The notes: generated by a model not told the origin, from the sequence alone. A DNA stretch of 11,787 bases from Burkholderiales bacterium (GCA_005786815.1 SYDB01000081.1:1-11787); one strand, 5' to 3'; positions 1 through 7,196 are shown, counted from the first letter of the stretch. Translations and numbers: made by a program.

Positions 1-396
1 GAAGCCATATGCAAACTCGTCCATATTGAGTGAGCCGACCAAGACGGCACCGGCCGCTGCCATTCGTTCGATCAAAAAAGCGTCTTGCTTGGCAGGAGCG
101 TGATGGCGGTTGACGATAGAGCCTGCCAAAGTGACTTGGCCTTCAACATCGAATAGGTTTTTAACGGCAAATGGCACACCCGCTAATGCCGGTAGTGAAG
201 CGCCAGAGGCACGTAAAGCATCAATAGATTGCGCTTTTTGTATCGCACGATCTACATGTTTGGCAGTAAACGCATTGACTTTTTGGTCGGTAGCTTCAAT
301 GCGATCCAAACTAGATTGCAGCACTTCGCTTGCGCTAAAACTGCCCTTGGAAATTCCATGGGTGATTTCCGTGCTAGAAAGATTATGCAAACTCAT
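1..396 (-). CDS. AtzE/GatA-type amidase, N-terminal part (runs off left edge)
   Basis: The first 132 codons of an amidase-signature hydrolase are visible; the gene continues beyond base 1. The segment GVPFAVKNLFDV (about residues 73-84) carries the conserved Lys of the Ser-cisSer-Lys triad (K79), and the last visible residues GSLNMDEFAYGF directly precede where the Gly/Ser-rich signature would follow. This wording is typical of AtzE-like amidohydrolases, which act on ureido or carbamoyl amides such as carboxybiuret or oxamate-type compounds. The substrate cannot be read from the sequence. The ATG at 396 lies in an ATGA overlap with the stop of the upstream DUF4089 gene, which fixes the start and implies translational coupling. 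Family is confident; substrate is open. Confidence 0.88.
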   Translation of the reverse strand, partial: MSLHNLSSTEITHGISKGSFSASEVLQSSLDRIEATDQKVNAFTAKHVDRAIQKAQSIDALRASGASLPALAGVPFAVKNLFDVEGQVTLAGSIVNRHHAPAKQDAFLIERMAAAGAVLVGSLNMDEFAYGF

Positions 397-590
397 GACG
401 CTATTGGCTTAGGGCAATAAATTTCGGCAATTTCCAGATCGACGGGGTAGTCCACTTGGTCGAGTAACTGGGCCATGGCCTCTGTGCGTTTGAAATGCGC
501 TGCGACTCGCGCAACCCGCGCCTCATCGGCAGGCAATCCCAGCGCGAGTGCGCTGGTTTGCACGAATTGAAGTGTTTGCTCGTCAGTCAT
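393..590 (-). CDS. DUF4089 / AtzG-like small amidase partner
   Basis: A 65-residue acidic helical protein (MTDEQTLQF...LPADEARVARVAAHFKRTEAMAQLLDQV) resembling GatC/AtzG, the small subunits that bind AtzE- or GatA-type amidases. Its stop (TGA, 395-393) overlaps the amidase start by ATGA, the usual arrangement for such subunit pairs. I prefer the ATG at 590 to an in-frame TTG at 599: the run GGGAAAA just upstream of 590 could serve as a weak ribosome site, and the family begins near this point. HpxX/HpxY and AtzG/AtzE pairs are the known parallels. The role here, stabilising or gating the amidase, is inferred. Confidence 0.75.
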   Translation of the reverse strand: MTDEQTLQFVQTSALALGLPADEARVARVAAHFKRTEAMAQLLDQVDYPVDLEIAEIYCPKPIAS

Positions 591-709
591 TTTTCCCAAC
601 TTATTAAATACACACTAATGGCCGTGACTATGCCATAGACCGCCATCGCGCAGGCAATCAACGCAAACAAGCTAGAAGGGCTGGTGCAAGTATTAAGATA
701 CGGACACAT
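587..709 (-). CDS. possible 40-residue single-span membrane peptide
   Basis: A short minus-strand reading frame starts at the ATG at 709 and ends in a TGA that overlaps the ATG of the DUF4089 gene (ATGA, 590-587). The middle (about residues 13-36, LFALIACAMAVYGIVTAISVYLI region) is hydrophobic enough for one membrane helix and is followed by SWEK. Against it, no Shine-Dalgarno sequence precedes the ATG, the frame occupies the divergent intergenic region where promoters are expected, and chance open frames of this size are common. I recognise no family. Confidence 0.2.
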   Translation of the reverse strand: MCPYLNTCTSPSSLFALIACAMAVYGIVTAISVYLISWEK

Positions 710-726
710 AAATAATGGAGACGCAA

Positions 727-1704
727 ATGTTGAAAAAGTTACTGGTACCAGCCCTGCTGGTTTTGGGTTTTGTGAGTGCATTGGTGCCCAGTGCCCAAGC
801 ACAGGGCTATCCGAACAAATCTATTCGCTTGATCGTGCCTTTCCCACCAGGCGGTGGAAACGACGTAATTGGGCGCATCATTGCCCAAAAGTTGACCGAG
901 CGATTGGGCCAACAAGTAGTGGTGGATAACCGCGCTGGCGCCAACGGCATTGTGGGCCTGCAAGCACTGATGCAAGCACCGCCTGATGGGTACACCATTG
1001 GTGTCGCAGCCGCGGGTCCGATGGCGGTGAACCCGAGTTTGTATGACAAGCTTCCTTATGACCCCATCAAAGATTTTTCACACATTACTAACATGGTGAT
1101 CTTTCCGCTGATCTTGGTTGCTCACCCTTCTGTGCCTGCCAAGACCACCCAAGAGTTGATTAATTTGGCAAAGGCTAAGCCCAAGCAAATCTTCTATGCC
1201 ACTCCAGGAAGTGGCAACTCGGCGCATTTAGCGGGTGAGTTACTCAATTCCATGGCCAATGTCCAAACTGTGCATGTTCCCTACAAAGGTCAAGGCCCAG
1301 CGATGGCCGACTTGGTAGCAGGACAAGTGCAAATGATGTTTGCCAGCATTCCTTCTGTGCTTCCACAAGTGAAGTCGGGCCAAGTCAATGCGATTGCGAT
1401 GGGCAGTGCTAAGCGGGTTCCTTCATTGCCTGACATTCCAACGCTTTCTGAGTCTGGCGTGCCTGGCTTTGAAGCCTACTCTTGGGCTGGTATGTTGGCG
1501 CCCGCCAAAACGCCTAAAGATATCGTTGCACGTTTGAACAAAGAGATTGTCGACATCTTGAAACAAAAAGACGTCGCTGACACGCTCAACCTACAAGGCG
1601 CAATTCCAGTAGGTGACACTCCGGAGCAATTCGCCGCTTATGTGAAGGCGGAGATGAATAAATGGGGCGCTGTTGTTAAATCTGCCAATATCAAAGCCGA
1701 CTAG
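727..1704 (+). CDS. Bug-family tripartite tricarboxylate transporter receptor (periplasmic binding protein)
   Basis: A 325-residue secreted receptor. The N-terminus MLKKLLVPALLVLGFVSALVPSAQA is a classic signal peptide, with likely cleavage after AQA before QGYPNKSIR. The Bug hallmarks follow: IRLIVPFPPGGGNDVIGR, then LGQQVVVDNRAGANGIVG, the two stretches that in known Bug proteins line the carboxylate pocket. Length matches the family. I take the ATG at 727 rather than 715 because GGAG at 717-720 sits about six bases upstream of it. No TctA/TctB membrane genes are in the window; orphan receptors are the norm in Burkholderiales. The ligand is probably a carboxylic acid, perhaps related to the neighbouring catabolic genes, but this cannot be read from the sequence. 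The decarboxylase-family gene follows after 9 bases. Confidence 0.93.
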   Translation: MLKKLLVPALLVLGFVSALVPSAQAQGYPNKSIRLIVPFPPGGGNDVIGRIIAQKLTERLGQQVVVDNRAGANGIVGLQALMQAPPDGYTIGVAAAGPMAVNPSLYDKLPYDPIKDFSHITNMVIFPLILVAHPSVPAKTTQELINLAKAKPKQIFYATPGSGNSAHLAGELLNSMANVQTVHVPYKGQGPAMADLVAGQVQMMFASIPSVLPQVKSGQVNAIAMGSAKRVPSLPDIPTLSESGVPGFEAYSWAGMLAPAKTPKDIVARLNKEIVDILKQKDVADTLNLQGAIPVGDTPEQFAAYVKAEMNKWGAVVKSANIKAD

Positions 1705-1713
1705 GGAAATAAC

Positions 1714-2163
1714 ATGGCCACCAAACCAACTAAAAAAACAAGCAAATCTAGATCGCCTGCATTTCAGGCTGGTCTCGCCATGCGTAAAAAAGTGCTGGGC
1801 GAAGACTATGTCGAACGCTCATTTAAAAACGCCGATGATTTGAATATGCCATTTCAAGATTTGGCGACCGAGTTCGCTTGGGGCACGGTGTGGACGCGTC
1901 CAGGTCTGTCATTGCGTGACCGCAGCTTGATGACCCTGTCGATGTGTATTGCGCTCAACCGTCCCGCAGAAATCAAGATCCATTTGCGTGGTGCTATCCG
2001 TAACGGGGTGACGCGTGAAGAAATACGCGAGCTGATCTTGCACTCTTTTCTCTACTGTGGCGGACCTGCCGCACTCGACGCTTACAAAGCTGTGCGCGAC
2101 GAGTTGCCCATCATCGAGGCGCTAGAAAAAGCCGCCAAGAAAAAAGCACGTAAAGCCAAATAA
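1714..2163 (+). CDS. carboxymuconolactone decarboxylase-family protein
   Basis: A 149-residue protein whose core (about residues 65-135: LRDRSLMTLSMCIALNRP, then EIKIHLRGAIRNGVTREEIRELILHSFLYCGGPAALDAY) is the CMD/AhpD all-helical fold. It lacks the AhpD-type CxxC pair and so resembles the decarboxylase (PcaC-like) branch rather than the peroxidase branch. The C-terminus is Lys-rich (KKKARKAK). AGGGAA overlapping the upstream stop precedes the ATG by about five bases, so it is probably co-transcribed with the Bug receptor. A role in metabolism of an aromatic-derived lactone or keto acid is plausible from context, but the substrate is unknown. It ends two bases before the convergent dehydrogenase gene with no visible terminator between them. 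Confidence 0.85.
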   Translation: MATKPTKKTSKSRSPAFQAGLAMRKKVLGEDYVERSFKNADDLNMPFQDLATEFAWGTVWTRPGLSLRDRSLMTLSMCIALNRPAEIKIHLRGAIRNGVTREEIRELILHSFLYCGGPAALDAYKAVRDELPIIEALEKAAKKKARKAK

Positions 2164-2165
2164 AA

Positions 2166-3080
2166 CTAGGGGATGCCCGCCATCTTGGCAAATACCTCTG
2201 CGGTAGAGGCAGTGTCTTCTTGCGAGAGGCCTTGTGCCATGGCGGCGGTGTAGATAGCCGCGCAGGCTTGAAAGAGTGGGGTGGGGCAGTCGACCGATTT
2301 GGCCATCTGTCCGATGACTTCCATGTCTTTCTGCCAAACCTCGACTTTCATCGTGGGCGGGCTGTATTTGCGCTTTGCCATCATGTCCATGCGCAGACGC
2401 ATGACGCCAGTGCCAAGTACCGGACTGTTACCAAATAGTTTGAGTACCTCTTGAGGATCTAATCCCATCTTGCGTGCCAGTGCGACCGATTCTGCGTAGG
2501 CCACGTTGTAAATGGCTACCAAATGGTTGGCAGAGAACTTCAGTTTGGTGCCATTACCAAAAACTCCTACATACGGAACGTTATCGGTAAAGACTTCTAA
2601 AACAGGCAAGGCTTTTTTGTAAGCAGTTTGTGGGCCGCTGGCAAAAATAGTCCAAGCTCTGTCTTGAATGCGAACCGCCGTGCCACTGATGGGGCAATCG
2701 AGTGCAGCAATGCGGGCGCTTTTGAGCGTTTTGGCAAATAAGTTTTTATCTGCCATTGTCAGCGTGCTGGTTTCAATAACGATGGGTGGTGTTTTTGCTT
2801 TTCTGGTGTGTTGGCCTTCGACGATGGCCTGTGTCACTTGCTCCAACGCTTTGGAGGTGGATACAGAAACAATCACGATGTCTGCGCGGGCCGCTACATC
2901 GCTGGCATGGGACAGAAATTGACCGCCATATTTTTTAAAACGGGTTTTGGCTTTAGCGTCGATGTCAAATCCGCAGACTGTGTAGCCATGGTCTAAAAGT
3001 GTCTCGGCCATGGTGCCACCCATGATGCCGAGCCCGTAGATGCCGACTATGGGCAAAGTCGATCCGGATTTTTTTGTCAT
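2166..3080 (-). CDS. 3-hydroxyisobutyrate dehydrogenase-family NAD(P)-dependent oxidoreductase
   Basis: A 304-residue beta-hydroxyacid dehydrogenase. The Rossmann fingerprint GIYGLGIMGGTMAE is at about residues 13-26. DCPISGTAV matches the substrate-binding DxPxSGG signature, and GNGTKLKFSANHL contains the family's catalytic Lys context (GxxxKxxxN). The all-helical C-terminal half (YAESVALARKMGLD onward) is intact, and length is normal. It should oxidise a 3-hydroxy acid or reduce a semialdehyde such as tartronate semialdehyde; which one cannot be told. It follows the GlcG/HbpS-like gene after a nine-base gap, so the two form a minus-strand operon, with only a weak ribosome site (AAAGC). Confidence 0.9.
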   Translation of the reverse strand: MTKKSGSTLPIVGIYGLGIMGGTMAETLLDHGYTVCGFDIDAKAKTRFKKYGGQFLSHASDVAARADIVIVSVSTSKALEQVTQAIVEGQHTRKAKTPPIVIETSTLTMADKNLFAKTLKSARIAALDCPISGTAVRIQDRAWTIFASGPQTAYKKALPVLEVFTDNVPYVGVFGNGTKLKFSANHLVAIYNVAYAESVALARKMGLDPQEVLKLFGNSPVLGTGVMRLRMDMMAKRKYSPPTMKVEVWQKDMEVIGQMAKSVDCPTPLFQACAAIYTAAMAQGLSQEDTASTAEVFAKMAGIP

Positions 3081-3089
3081 AGCTTTGTA

Positions 3090-3515
3090 TTAACCAGCAA
3101 CTAAACCGGCTGCTTTAACACCGGCGGCGCAAATCAATTCGTCTTCGTCACCTGTTCCACCACTGGCACCAGCGGCACCCAAGATATGGCCTGCTGCATC
3201 TTTAATAAGAACAGCACCTGGTTGGGGTAGAAACTTACCTTCAGCCGTTGCGGATAAGGAAACAAAGAAGTTAGGGTTGTCCTTAGCGCGTTCGGCTAAA
3301 ACACGGCTAGAGGCACCAAAGCCCACAGCCCCCCAAGCTTTTGCACGTGCGATATCAAAGCGAAACATGCTGGCGCCGTCTTCGCGTTCAAAGGCTACCA
3401 ATTGTCCAGAAGCGTCCAACACGGCAATGCCCATGGGTTTGTAATTAGCAGCACGCGCAGCTTGTCTTGCGCCTTGCAAAATTTTGGTAGCTTGATCGAG
3501 AGTGAGGTGTGACAT
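3090..3515 (-). CDS. GlcG/HbpS-family (heme-binding-like) protein
   Basis: A 141-residue protein with the family pattern: MSHLTLDQATKILQGARQAA, then MGIAVLDASGQLVAFEREDGAS, RAKAWGAVGFG, a GAVLIKDAAGHILGAAGASGGTGDEDELICAAGV segment, and a short end. Members are small alpha/beta proteins found beside dehydrogenase and dioxygenase genes; some bind heme or corrinoids, but most have no known activity. The ATG at 3515 is preceded by AAAGGAAC about six bases upstream, a good ribosome site. It heads the minus-strand operon with the hydroxyacid dehydrogenase and is divergent from the Mo hydroxylase, with which it may share regulation. Confidence 0.87.
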   Translation of the reverse strand: MSHLTLDQATKILQGARQAARAANYKPMGIAVLDASGQLVAFEREDGASMFRFDIARAKAWGAVGFGASSRVLAERAKDNPNFFVSLSATAEGKFLPQPGAVLIKDAAGHILGAAGASGGTGDEDELICAAGVKAAGLVAG

Positions 3516-3673
3516 ACGAAGTTCCTTTGTTTAAGAGATACTTTGCGAATTATCGTGTTGTATTGAAATCAGGCTGTCGTGTGTGCAACATGCACAAGCG
3601 AGAAGCGATAACCAACAAGCGAGACGCTTTTGATGGCGATACACTGAATTATTATTTTGGTCACTCAGGAGAA
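3516..3673. promoter_or_regulatory. divergent intergenic region with dyad and iterated AAGCGA motifs
   Basis: The 158 bases between the divergent GlcG-like and Mo-hydroxylase genes hold a perfect dyad GTGCA-ACA-TGCAC (3583-3595). Next to it, AAGCGA occurs three times (3596, 3603, 3617), the first and last as part of a 10-base direct repeat ACAAGCGAGA starting at 3594 and 3615. Promoter guesses are weak: on the minus strand a GATAAT -10 (ATTATC on plus at 3549-3554), and on the plus strand TTGATG (3630-3635) with TATTTT (3653-3658), spacing 17. Together this looks like an operator-bearing control region; the regulator is not in the window. Confidence 0.35.
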
Positions 3674-5992
3674 ATGCACTTGGATACGATGACAACGCGT
3701 TTTGGAAGCGGGCAAGAAGTTCAACGGTTAGAGGATGACCAATTGCTTAAAGGCGCTGGTATCTACACCAGTGATGTCGCACCGTTAGGGCAAACCCATA
3801 TTTGTTTTTTTAGATCGCCCTATGCACATGCACGCATTGTGCGAATCGACACCTCGGCAGCCAAATCGATGCCAGGGGTGCATTTGGTGGTGACTGGAAA
3901 AGAGCTGGCTGACGCTGGCATGAAGCCCATGCCGCGCCCCATTAACTTCACCCGCGCTGATGGATCAGCTGCAGCATCAGCTGATCGCCGCATTTTGGCG
4001 ACCGACCGCGTGCGTTACGCCGGTGAAGCTATCGCGGCGGTAGTAGCCGATACCCAAGAACAAGCACGCAATGCCATGGAGGCGATTGCAGTTGAATTTG
4101 AAGAGTTGCCTTGTGCAGTGACGTTTGACGATGCACTCCAACCGGGCGCCCCGCTGTTGAGCGATGCGCCTGATAACCGTGTTGCCGAAACGCGTTATGG
4201 CGATGCTGCTGCAACCGAGAAAGCTTTTGCACAAGCAGCCCATGTGGTGTCTTTAGATATCCATAACCAACGTTTGATGGCCGTGACGATTGAGCCACGT
4301 AGTATCTTGGCGTACACAGAAGGTGGACGTTTACTCATCCGTATCAGCAGCCAAATGCCAACGGGTGTTCGCACGTTGGTTTGTGACTTGCTAGGTTTAC
4401 CAACAGAGAAGGTGCGCGTCATCGTGGGTGATGTCGGTGGCGGCTTTGGTATGAAAACGGGAGCCTACCCTGAAGACGTGGTGGTGGCATATGCTGCCCA
4501 TCACTTGCAAAAACCTGTCAAATGGATTGCAGACCGCAGCGAAGAGTTTTTGAGCAGTGCACATGGGCGCGATATTTCTAGCAAAGCATCGCTTGCGATA
4601 GACGCCAAGGGAAAAATTCTGGGCTTGCGTATCGATACCTTGGCCAATGTGGGCGCATATCCCACTATGACTGGCATCGCGATTCAATTGCTGATCGGCC
4701 CGTGGGTGCAAACCAGTGTGTATGACATTCCACTCATCGATTTCCATTTCACGGGCGTGATGACCAATACCGCAACAACGGGTGCTTACCGTGGCGCAGG
4801 TCGTCCTGAAGCGATTTATAACATCGAGCGTCTGATGGATGAGGCGGCGCGCCAATCAGGCATCGACCGCATTGCCTTACGTCGCCAAAATTTTGTACAA
4901 CCGCAACAAATGCCCTACAAAAATCGCATGGGACAAACCTATGACACGGGTAACTTTGAGTCCATCATGAACCAAGGCATTGAGAAAGCGGATTGGAATG
5001 GCTTTGAAGCCCGAGCCAAGGCATCTGCGAGCAAAGGACTCTGGCGCGGTTTAGGCATCGCCACCTTCTTAGAGTGGACCGGCGGCAACGCTTTAGAAGA
5101 AAACGTGCAAGTCAAAGTCTTGGACGATGGGGTGATTGAGGTGTACACAGCTGTGAATGCTATGGGGCAGGGTATAGCAACTTCTTTAGCGCAATTGGTG
5201 GTTGATGTCTTTGGCGTCCCTTTGTCCCAAGTGCGTATCCATATGGGTGATACCGACCAAAGCAACGGTTTTGGAAGCGCTGGCTCACGCTCTATATTTA
5301 CAGGTGGTTCTGCAGTGCATGTGGGTGCAGAAAAAACCTTGGACAAAGCCAAAGAGTTGGCTGCCGAAGCCTTGGAAGCCTCTGCCCAAGATTTGCATTA
5401 CGCAGGCGGTGAGTTTTTGGTGGCTGGAACAGACCTCAAAATAAGTTTGGCAGCCTTGGCTGCTAAACAACCCACTAAACGGATTGAGTTGCAATCGACC
5501 ACCACGGCTAATGGACCCACTTGGCCAAATGGTTGCCATGTGTGTGAGGTCGAACTCGATCCGCAAACTGGCGCTGTGGGCGTCGTGGCTTACACCTCGA
5601 TGAATGATGTGGGTCGTGTCATCAATCCCACCATTGTTCGTGGTCAGTTAGATGGCGGTGCGGTGCAAGGTATTGGCCAAGCGTTGTTAGAACAAGTGGT
5701 TTATGACGAAGAAACCGGTCAACTGCTCACTGGTAGTTTGATGGACTATGCGCTTGCACATGCGGATGTGATGCCACAAATGTTTTCTACCCATATGGAC
5801 TCCAGCATTCCATGTAAGAACAATGTATTGGGTGTCAAAGGTGTTGGTGAATTAGGAACGATTGGTGCAACACCTGCGGTAGTGAATGCGGTTGCTGATG
5901 CTCTAGCACGCCATGGAAAATCGCAACTGAGTTCGCGCCTGCAAATGCCGTTAACGCCATTTAGGATGTGGCAACTTATGTATAGTGCGTAA
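3674..5992 (+). CDS. xanthine dehydrogenase/aldehyde oxidase-family molybdopterin-binding large subunit
   Basis: About 772 residues. The order is an N-terminal a/b hammerhead domain (about 20-130, beginning RLEDDQLLKGAGIYTSDV), the first Mo-cofactor domain with VGGGFGMKTG (GGGFG at about 255-259) and AYRGAGRPE (about 371-379), then the second Mo domain with NAMGQGIATSLAQ, GSAGSRSIFTGG and the C-terminal GVKGVGELGTIG. The Glu at about 726 is the family's catalytic base. These residues predict an active hydroxylase of an aldehyde, N-heterocycle or similar substrate. No FAD or 2Fe-2S subunit genes adjoin, which is unusual. The frame is open back to 3509, but that start would overlap the divergent gene. 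AGGAG at 3667-3671 is only two bases from the ATG at 3674 and eight from an in-frame TTG at 3680, so the exact start is uncertain. The nitroreductase gene follows after 23 bases. Confidence 0.93.
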   Translation: MHLDTMTTRFGSGQEVQRLEDDQLLKGAGIYTSDVAPLGQTHICFFRSPYAHARIVRIDTSAAKSMPGVHLVVTGKELADAGMKPMPRPINFTRADGSAAASADRRILATDRVRYAGEAIAAVVADTQEQARNAMEAIAVEFEELPCAVTFDDALQPGAPLLSDAPDNRVAETRYGDAAATEKAFAQAAHVVSLDIHNQRLMAVTIEPRSILAYTEGGRLLIRISSQMPTGVRTLVCDLLGLPTEKVRVIVGDVGGGFGMKTGAYPEDVVVAYAAHHLQKPVKWIADRSEEFLSSAHGRDISSKASLAIDAKGKILGLRIDTLANVGAYPTMTGIAIQLLIGPWVQTSVYDIPLIDFHFTGVMTNTATTGAYRGAGRPEAIYNIERLMDEAARQSGIDRIALRRQNFVQPQQMPYKNRMGQTYDTGNFESIMNQGIEKADWNGFEARAKASASKGLWRGLGIATFLEWTGGNALEENVQVKVLDDGVIEVYTAVNAMGQGIATSLAQLVVDVFGVPLSQVRIHMGDTDQSNGFGSAGSRSIFTGGSAVHVGAEKTLDKAKELAAEALEASAQDLHYAGGEFLVAGTDLKISLAALAAKQPTKRIELQSTTTANGPTWPNGCHVCEVELDPQTGAVGVVAYTSMNDVGRVINPTIVRGQLDGGAVQGIGQALLEQVVYDEETGQLLTGSLMDYALAHADVMPQMFSTHMDSSIPCKNNVLGVKGVGELGTIGATPAVVNAVADALARHGKSQLSSRLQMPLTPFRMWQLMYSA

Positions 5993-6015
5993 CTTGAATT
6001 TTTAAGAAAGTCAAA

Positions 6016-6618
6016 ATGTCAAATTTCCCCATTGAAAATAAACGTAAAGCCGACCATCCCATCCATTCTGTATTTACTGATCGTTGGTCTCCTAGATCTT
6101 TTTCAAACGATGCAATCACAGAAGACGAACTTTTGACCATACTGGAAGCTGCACGATGGGCACCTTCGTCCTTTAACGCGCAACCTTGGCGGTTTGCTTA
6201 TGCTCTGAGAGGTGATTCTCTCTTTCAACCTTTGGCTGAAAGCATGAACGCTGCCAATCAGCAATGGGCGCCCAAGGCTGCCGCTTTGGTTGCTGTGACC
6301 TCCTTCAAACTAAGTATGCCGCCCGGTGCTCAAGCACTTGTACCCAATGGTGCCCACACATTTGATACAGGTGCTGCCTGGGCATGTTTGGCAATTCAGG
6401 CCACATTCTCTGGATGGTATTCGCATGCAATGGGAGGCATCGACTTTGAAAAGGCTTCTGCTGCAATCAATCTCCCAAATGATCATCAATTGCATGCGCT
6501 TGTTGCAATTGGTAAACGCGGAGACCCTAGTGTTTTACCTGATGCATTACGCGAAAGAGAGTCGCCTAATCCACGTAAGCCAATTCGTGAATTAGCAGTT
6601 CGCGGAAAGTTTTTGTAA
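6016..6618 (+). CDS. nitroreductase-family FMN oxidoreductase
   Basis: A 200-residue flavoprotein. Residues 22-29 (DRWSPRSF) supply the phosphate-binding arginines, and WAPSSFNAQPWRF (48-60) is the family's FMN-contacting segment. The C-terminal LHALVAIGKRGD is the usual closing strand, followed by LRERESPNPRKPIRELA. Such enzymes use NAD(P)H to reduce nitro compounds, quinones or enones, or act in dehalogenation or flavin chemistry; the native substrate is unknown. The weak ribosome site AAGAAAG precedes the ATG. The 23-base gap after the Mo hydroxylase suggests co-transcription, so it might supply or accept electrons in the same pathway, but that is inference. Confidence 0.9.
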   Translation: MSNFPIENKRKADHPIHSVFTDRWSPRSFSNDAITEDELLTILEAARWAPSSFNAQPWRFAYALRGDSLFQPLAESMNAANQQWAPKAAALVAVTSFKLSMPPGAQALVPNGAHTFDTGAAWACLAIQATFSGWYSHAMGGIDFEKASAAINLPNDHQLHALVAIGKRGDPSVLPDALRERESPNPRKPIRELAVRGKFL

Positions 6619-6652
6619 GCGCTGGTTTTTTGATTAAACTCTTGTCTGTTTG

Positions 6653-6680
6653 TTGACGATTAAAATATCAGATATAAAAA
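6653..6680 (+). promoter_or_regulatory. candidate sigma-70 promoter upstream of the YkgJ cassette
   Basis: TTGACG (6653-6658) is followed 16 bases later by TAAAAA (6675-6680), inside an AT-rich tract; TATAAA at 6673 is an alternative -10 with a short 14-base spacer. It lies in the 134-base gap after the nitroreductase gene and would transcribe the micro-ORF, YkgJ and GNAT-like genes. A small inverted repeat CTGAG-N5-CTCAG (6710-6724) lies downstream. Confidence 0.4.
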
Positions 6681-6700
6681 CGTAAAAGGGATAGTTTCTT

Positions 6701-6763
6701 ATGGTACGTCTGAGTAACGCTCAGTGTATAAATTTTTTCGAATGGGGCTTTCGTGCCCTTTGA
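6701..6763 (+). CDS. possible 20-residue leader or precursor peptide
   Basis: The frame MVRLSNAQCINFFEWGFRAL then TGA starts at an ATG with AGGGA about nine bases upstream, sits just downstream of the candidate promoter, and ends 11 bases inside the next gene's GTG start in a different frame. This geometry could couple translation of the cysteine-cluster gene to the peptide, or the peptide could itself be a product. Size is small enough for chance. I know no family with this sequence. Confidence 0.3.
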   Translation: MVRLSNAQCINFFEWGFRAL

Positions 6764-7196
6764 AAATTGTGCTCAGTGCCAAAGATGTTGTCACGTTGAT
6801 CCGGGATACCCAGAGTTGGAAATAACTCTGACAGCCAAAGAAAAATTAAAGCATGGGCAGCTTTGTATGAACGGCCACTGTGAACACTTGGGCCCAAAGG
6901 GATGTGTTTTGGGGGACGAGAAGCCCTTCTCTTGCAAGCTGTACCCCCTTTCTTTCAACCCCAAATCGCAGACTTTCTATTTCGATGTGGAGTGCCCCAT
7001 CATGCCGGAGTACGTGGAGCAACTCGCTTCACCCAAAAGCGTTGCATCCAAACATTTGTCCGCTATGGCATCTGGCATAAAGAAGCACATCAAATCAGAC
7101 TCAGCCTTTTTAAAAAGTAACTACGAAATAGACACGGGTTACTTTGAGTTGAGGAAATTACCAGCACAGCCCTTGAAGAAGGAAGTACAAAAATGA
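6753..7196 (+). CDS. YkgJ-family cysteine-cluster protein
   Basis: A 147-residue protein starting at GTG (6753), with GGGG at 6744-6747 as ribosome site five bases before. It opens with CAQCQRCC (C6, C9, C12, C13), then C38, C43, C51, the FSCKLYPL Cys (C61) and C81, nine cysteines in the arrangement of the YkgJ/UPF0153 family, thought to bind zinc or an iron-sulphur cluster. The rest (about 95-147) is a Lys-rich helical tail. The biochemical role of the family is not established. Its stop overlaps the start of the GNAT-like gene as ATGA, so the two are tightly coupled and likely act together. Confidence 0.85.
   Translation: MPFENCAQCQRCCHVDPGYPELEITLTAKEKLKHGQLCMNGHCEHLGPKGCVLGDEKPFSCKLYPLSFNPKSQTFYFDVECPIMPEYVEQLASPKSVASKHLSAMASGIKKHIKSDSAFLKSNYEIDTGYFELRKLPAQPLKKEVQK

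Noticed and set aside
3543..3566. TTGCGA followed by TATTGA as a plus-strand promoter
   Set aside because: The spacer is only 12 bases, too short for sigma-70.
3509..3673. N-terminal extension of the Mo hydroxylase by 55 codons
   Set aside because: It would overlap the start of the divergent GlcG-like gene, has no ribosome site and does not resemble the family's N-terminus; the bases look regulatory.
4397..4855. 152-codon minus-strand open frame
   Set aside because: Antisense to the conserved GGGFG and AYRGAGRPE region of the Mo hydroxylase, with Cys/His-rich shadow-like composition.
4939..5352. 137-codon minus-strand open frame
   Set aside because: Antisense to the second Mo-cofactor domain; no domain, and typical shadow composition.
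6617..6632. AGCGCT followed by GGTTTTTT as a terminator of the nitroreductase gene
   Set aside because: The palindrome has no loop and no longer stem, so no stable hairpin forms.
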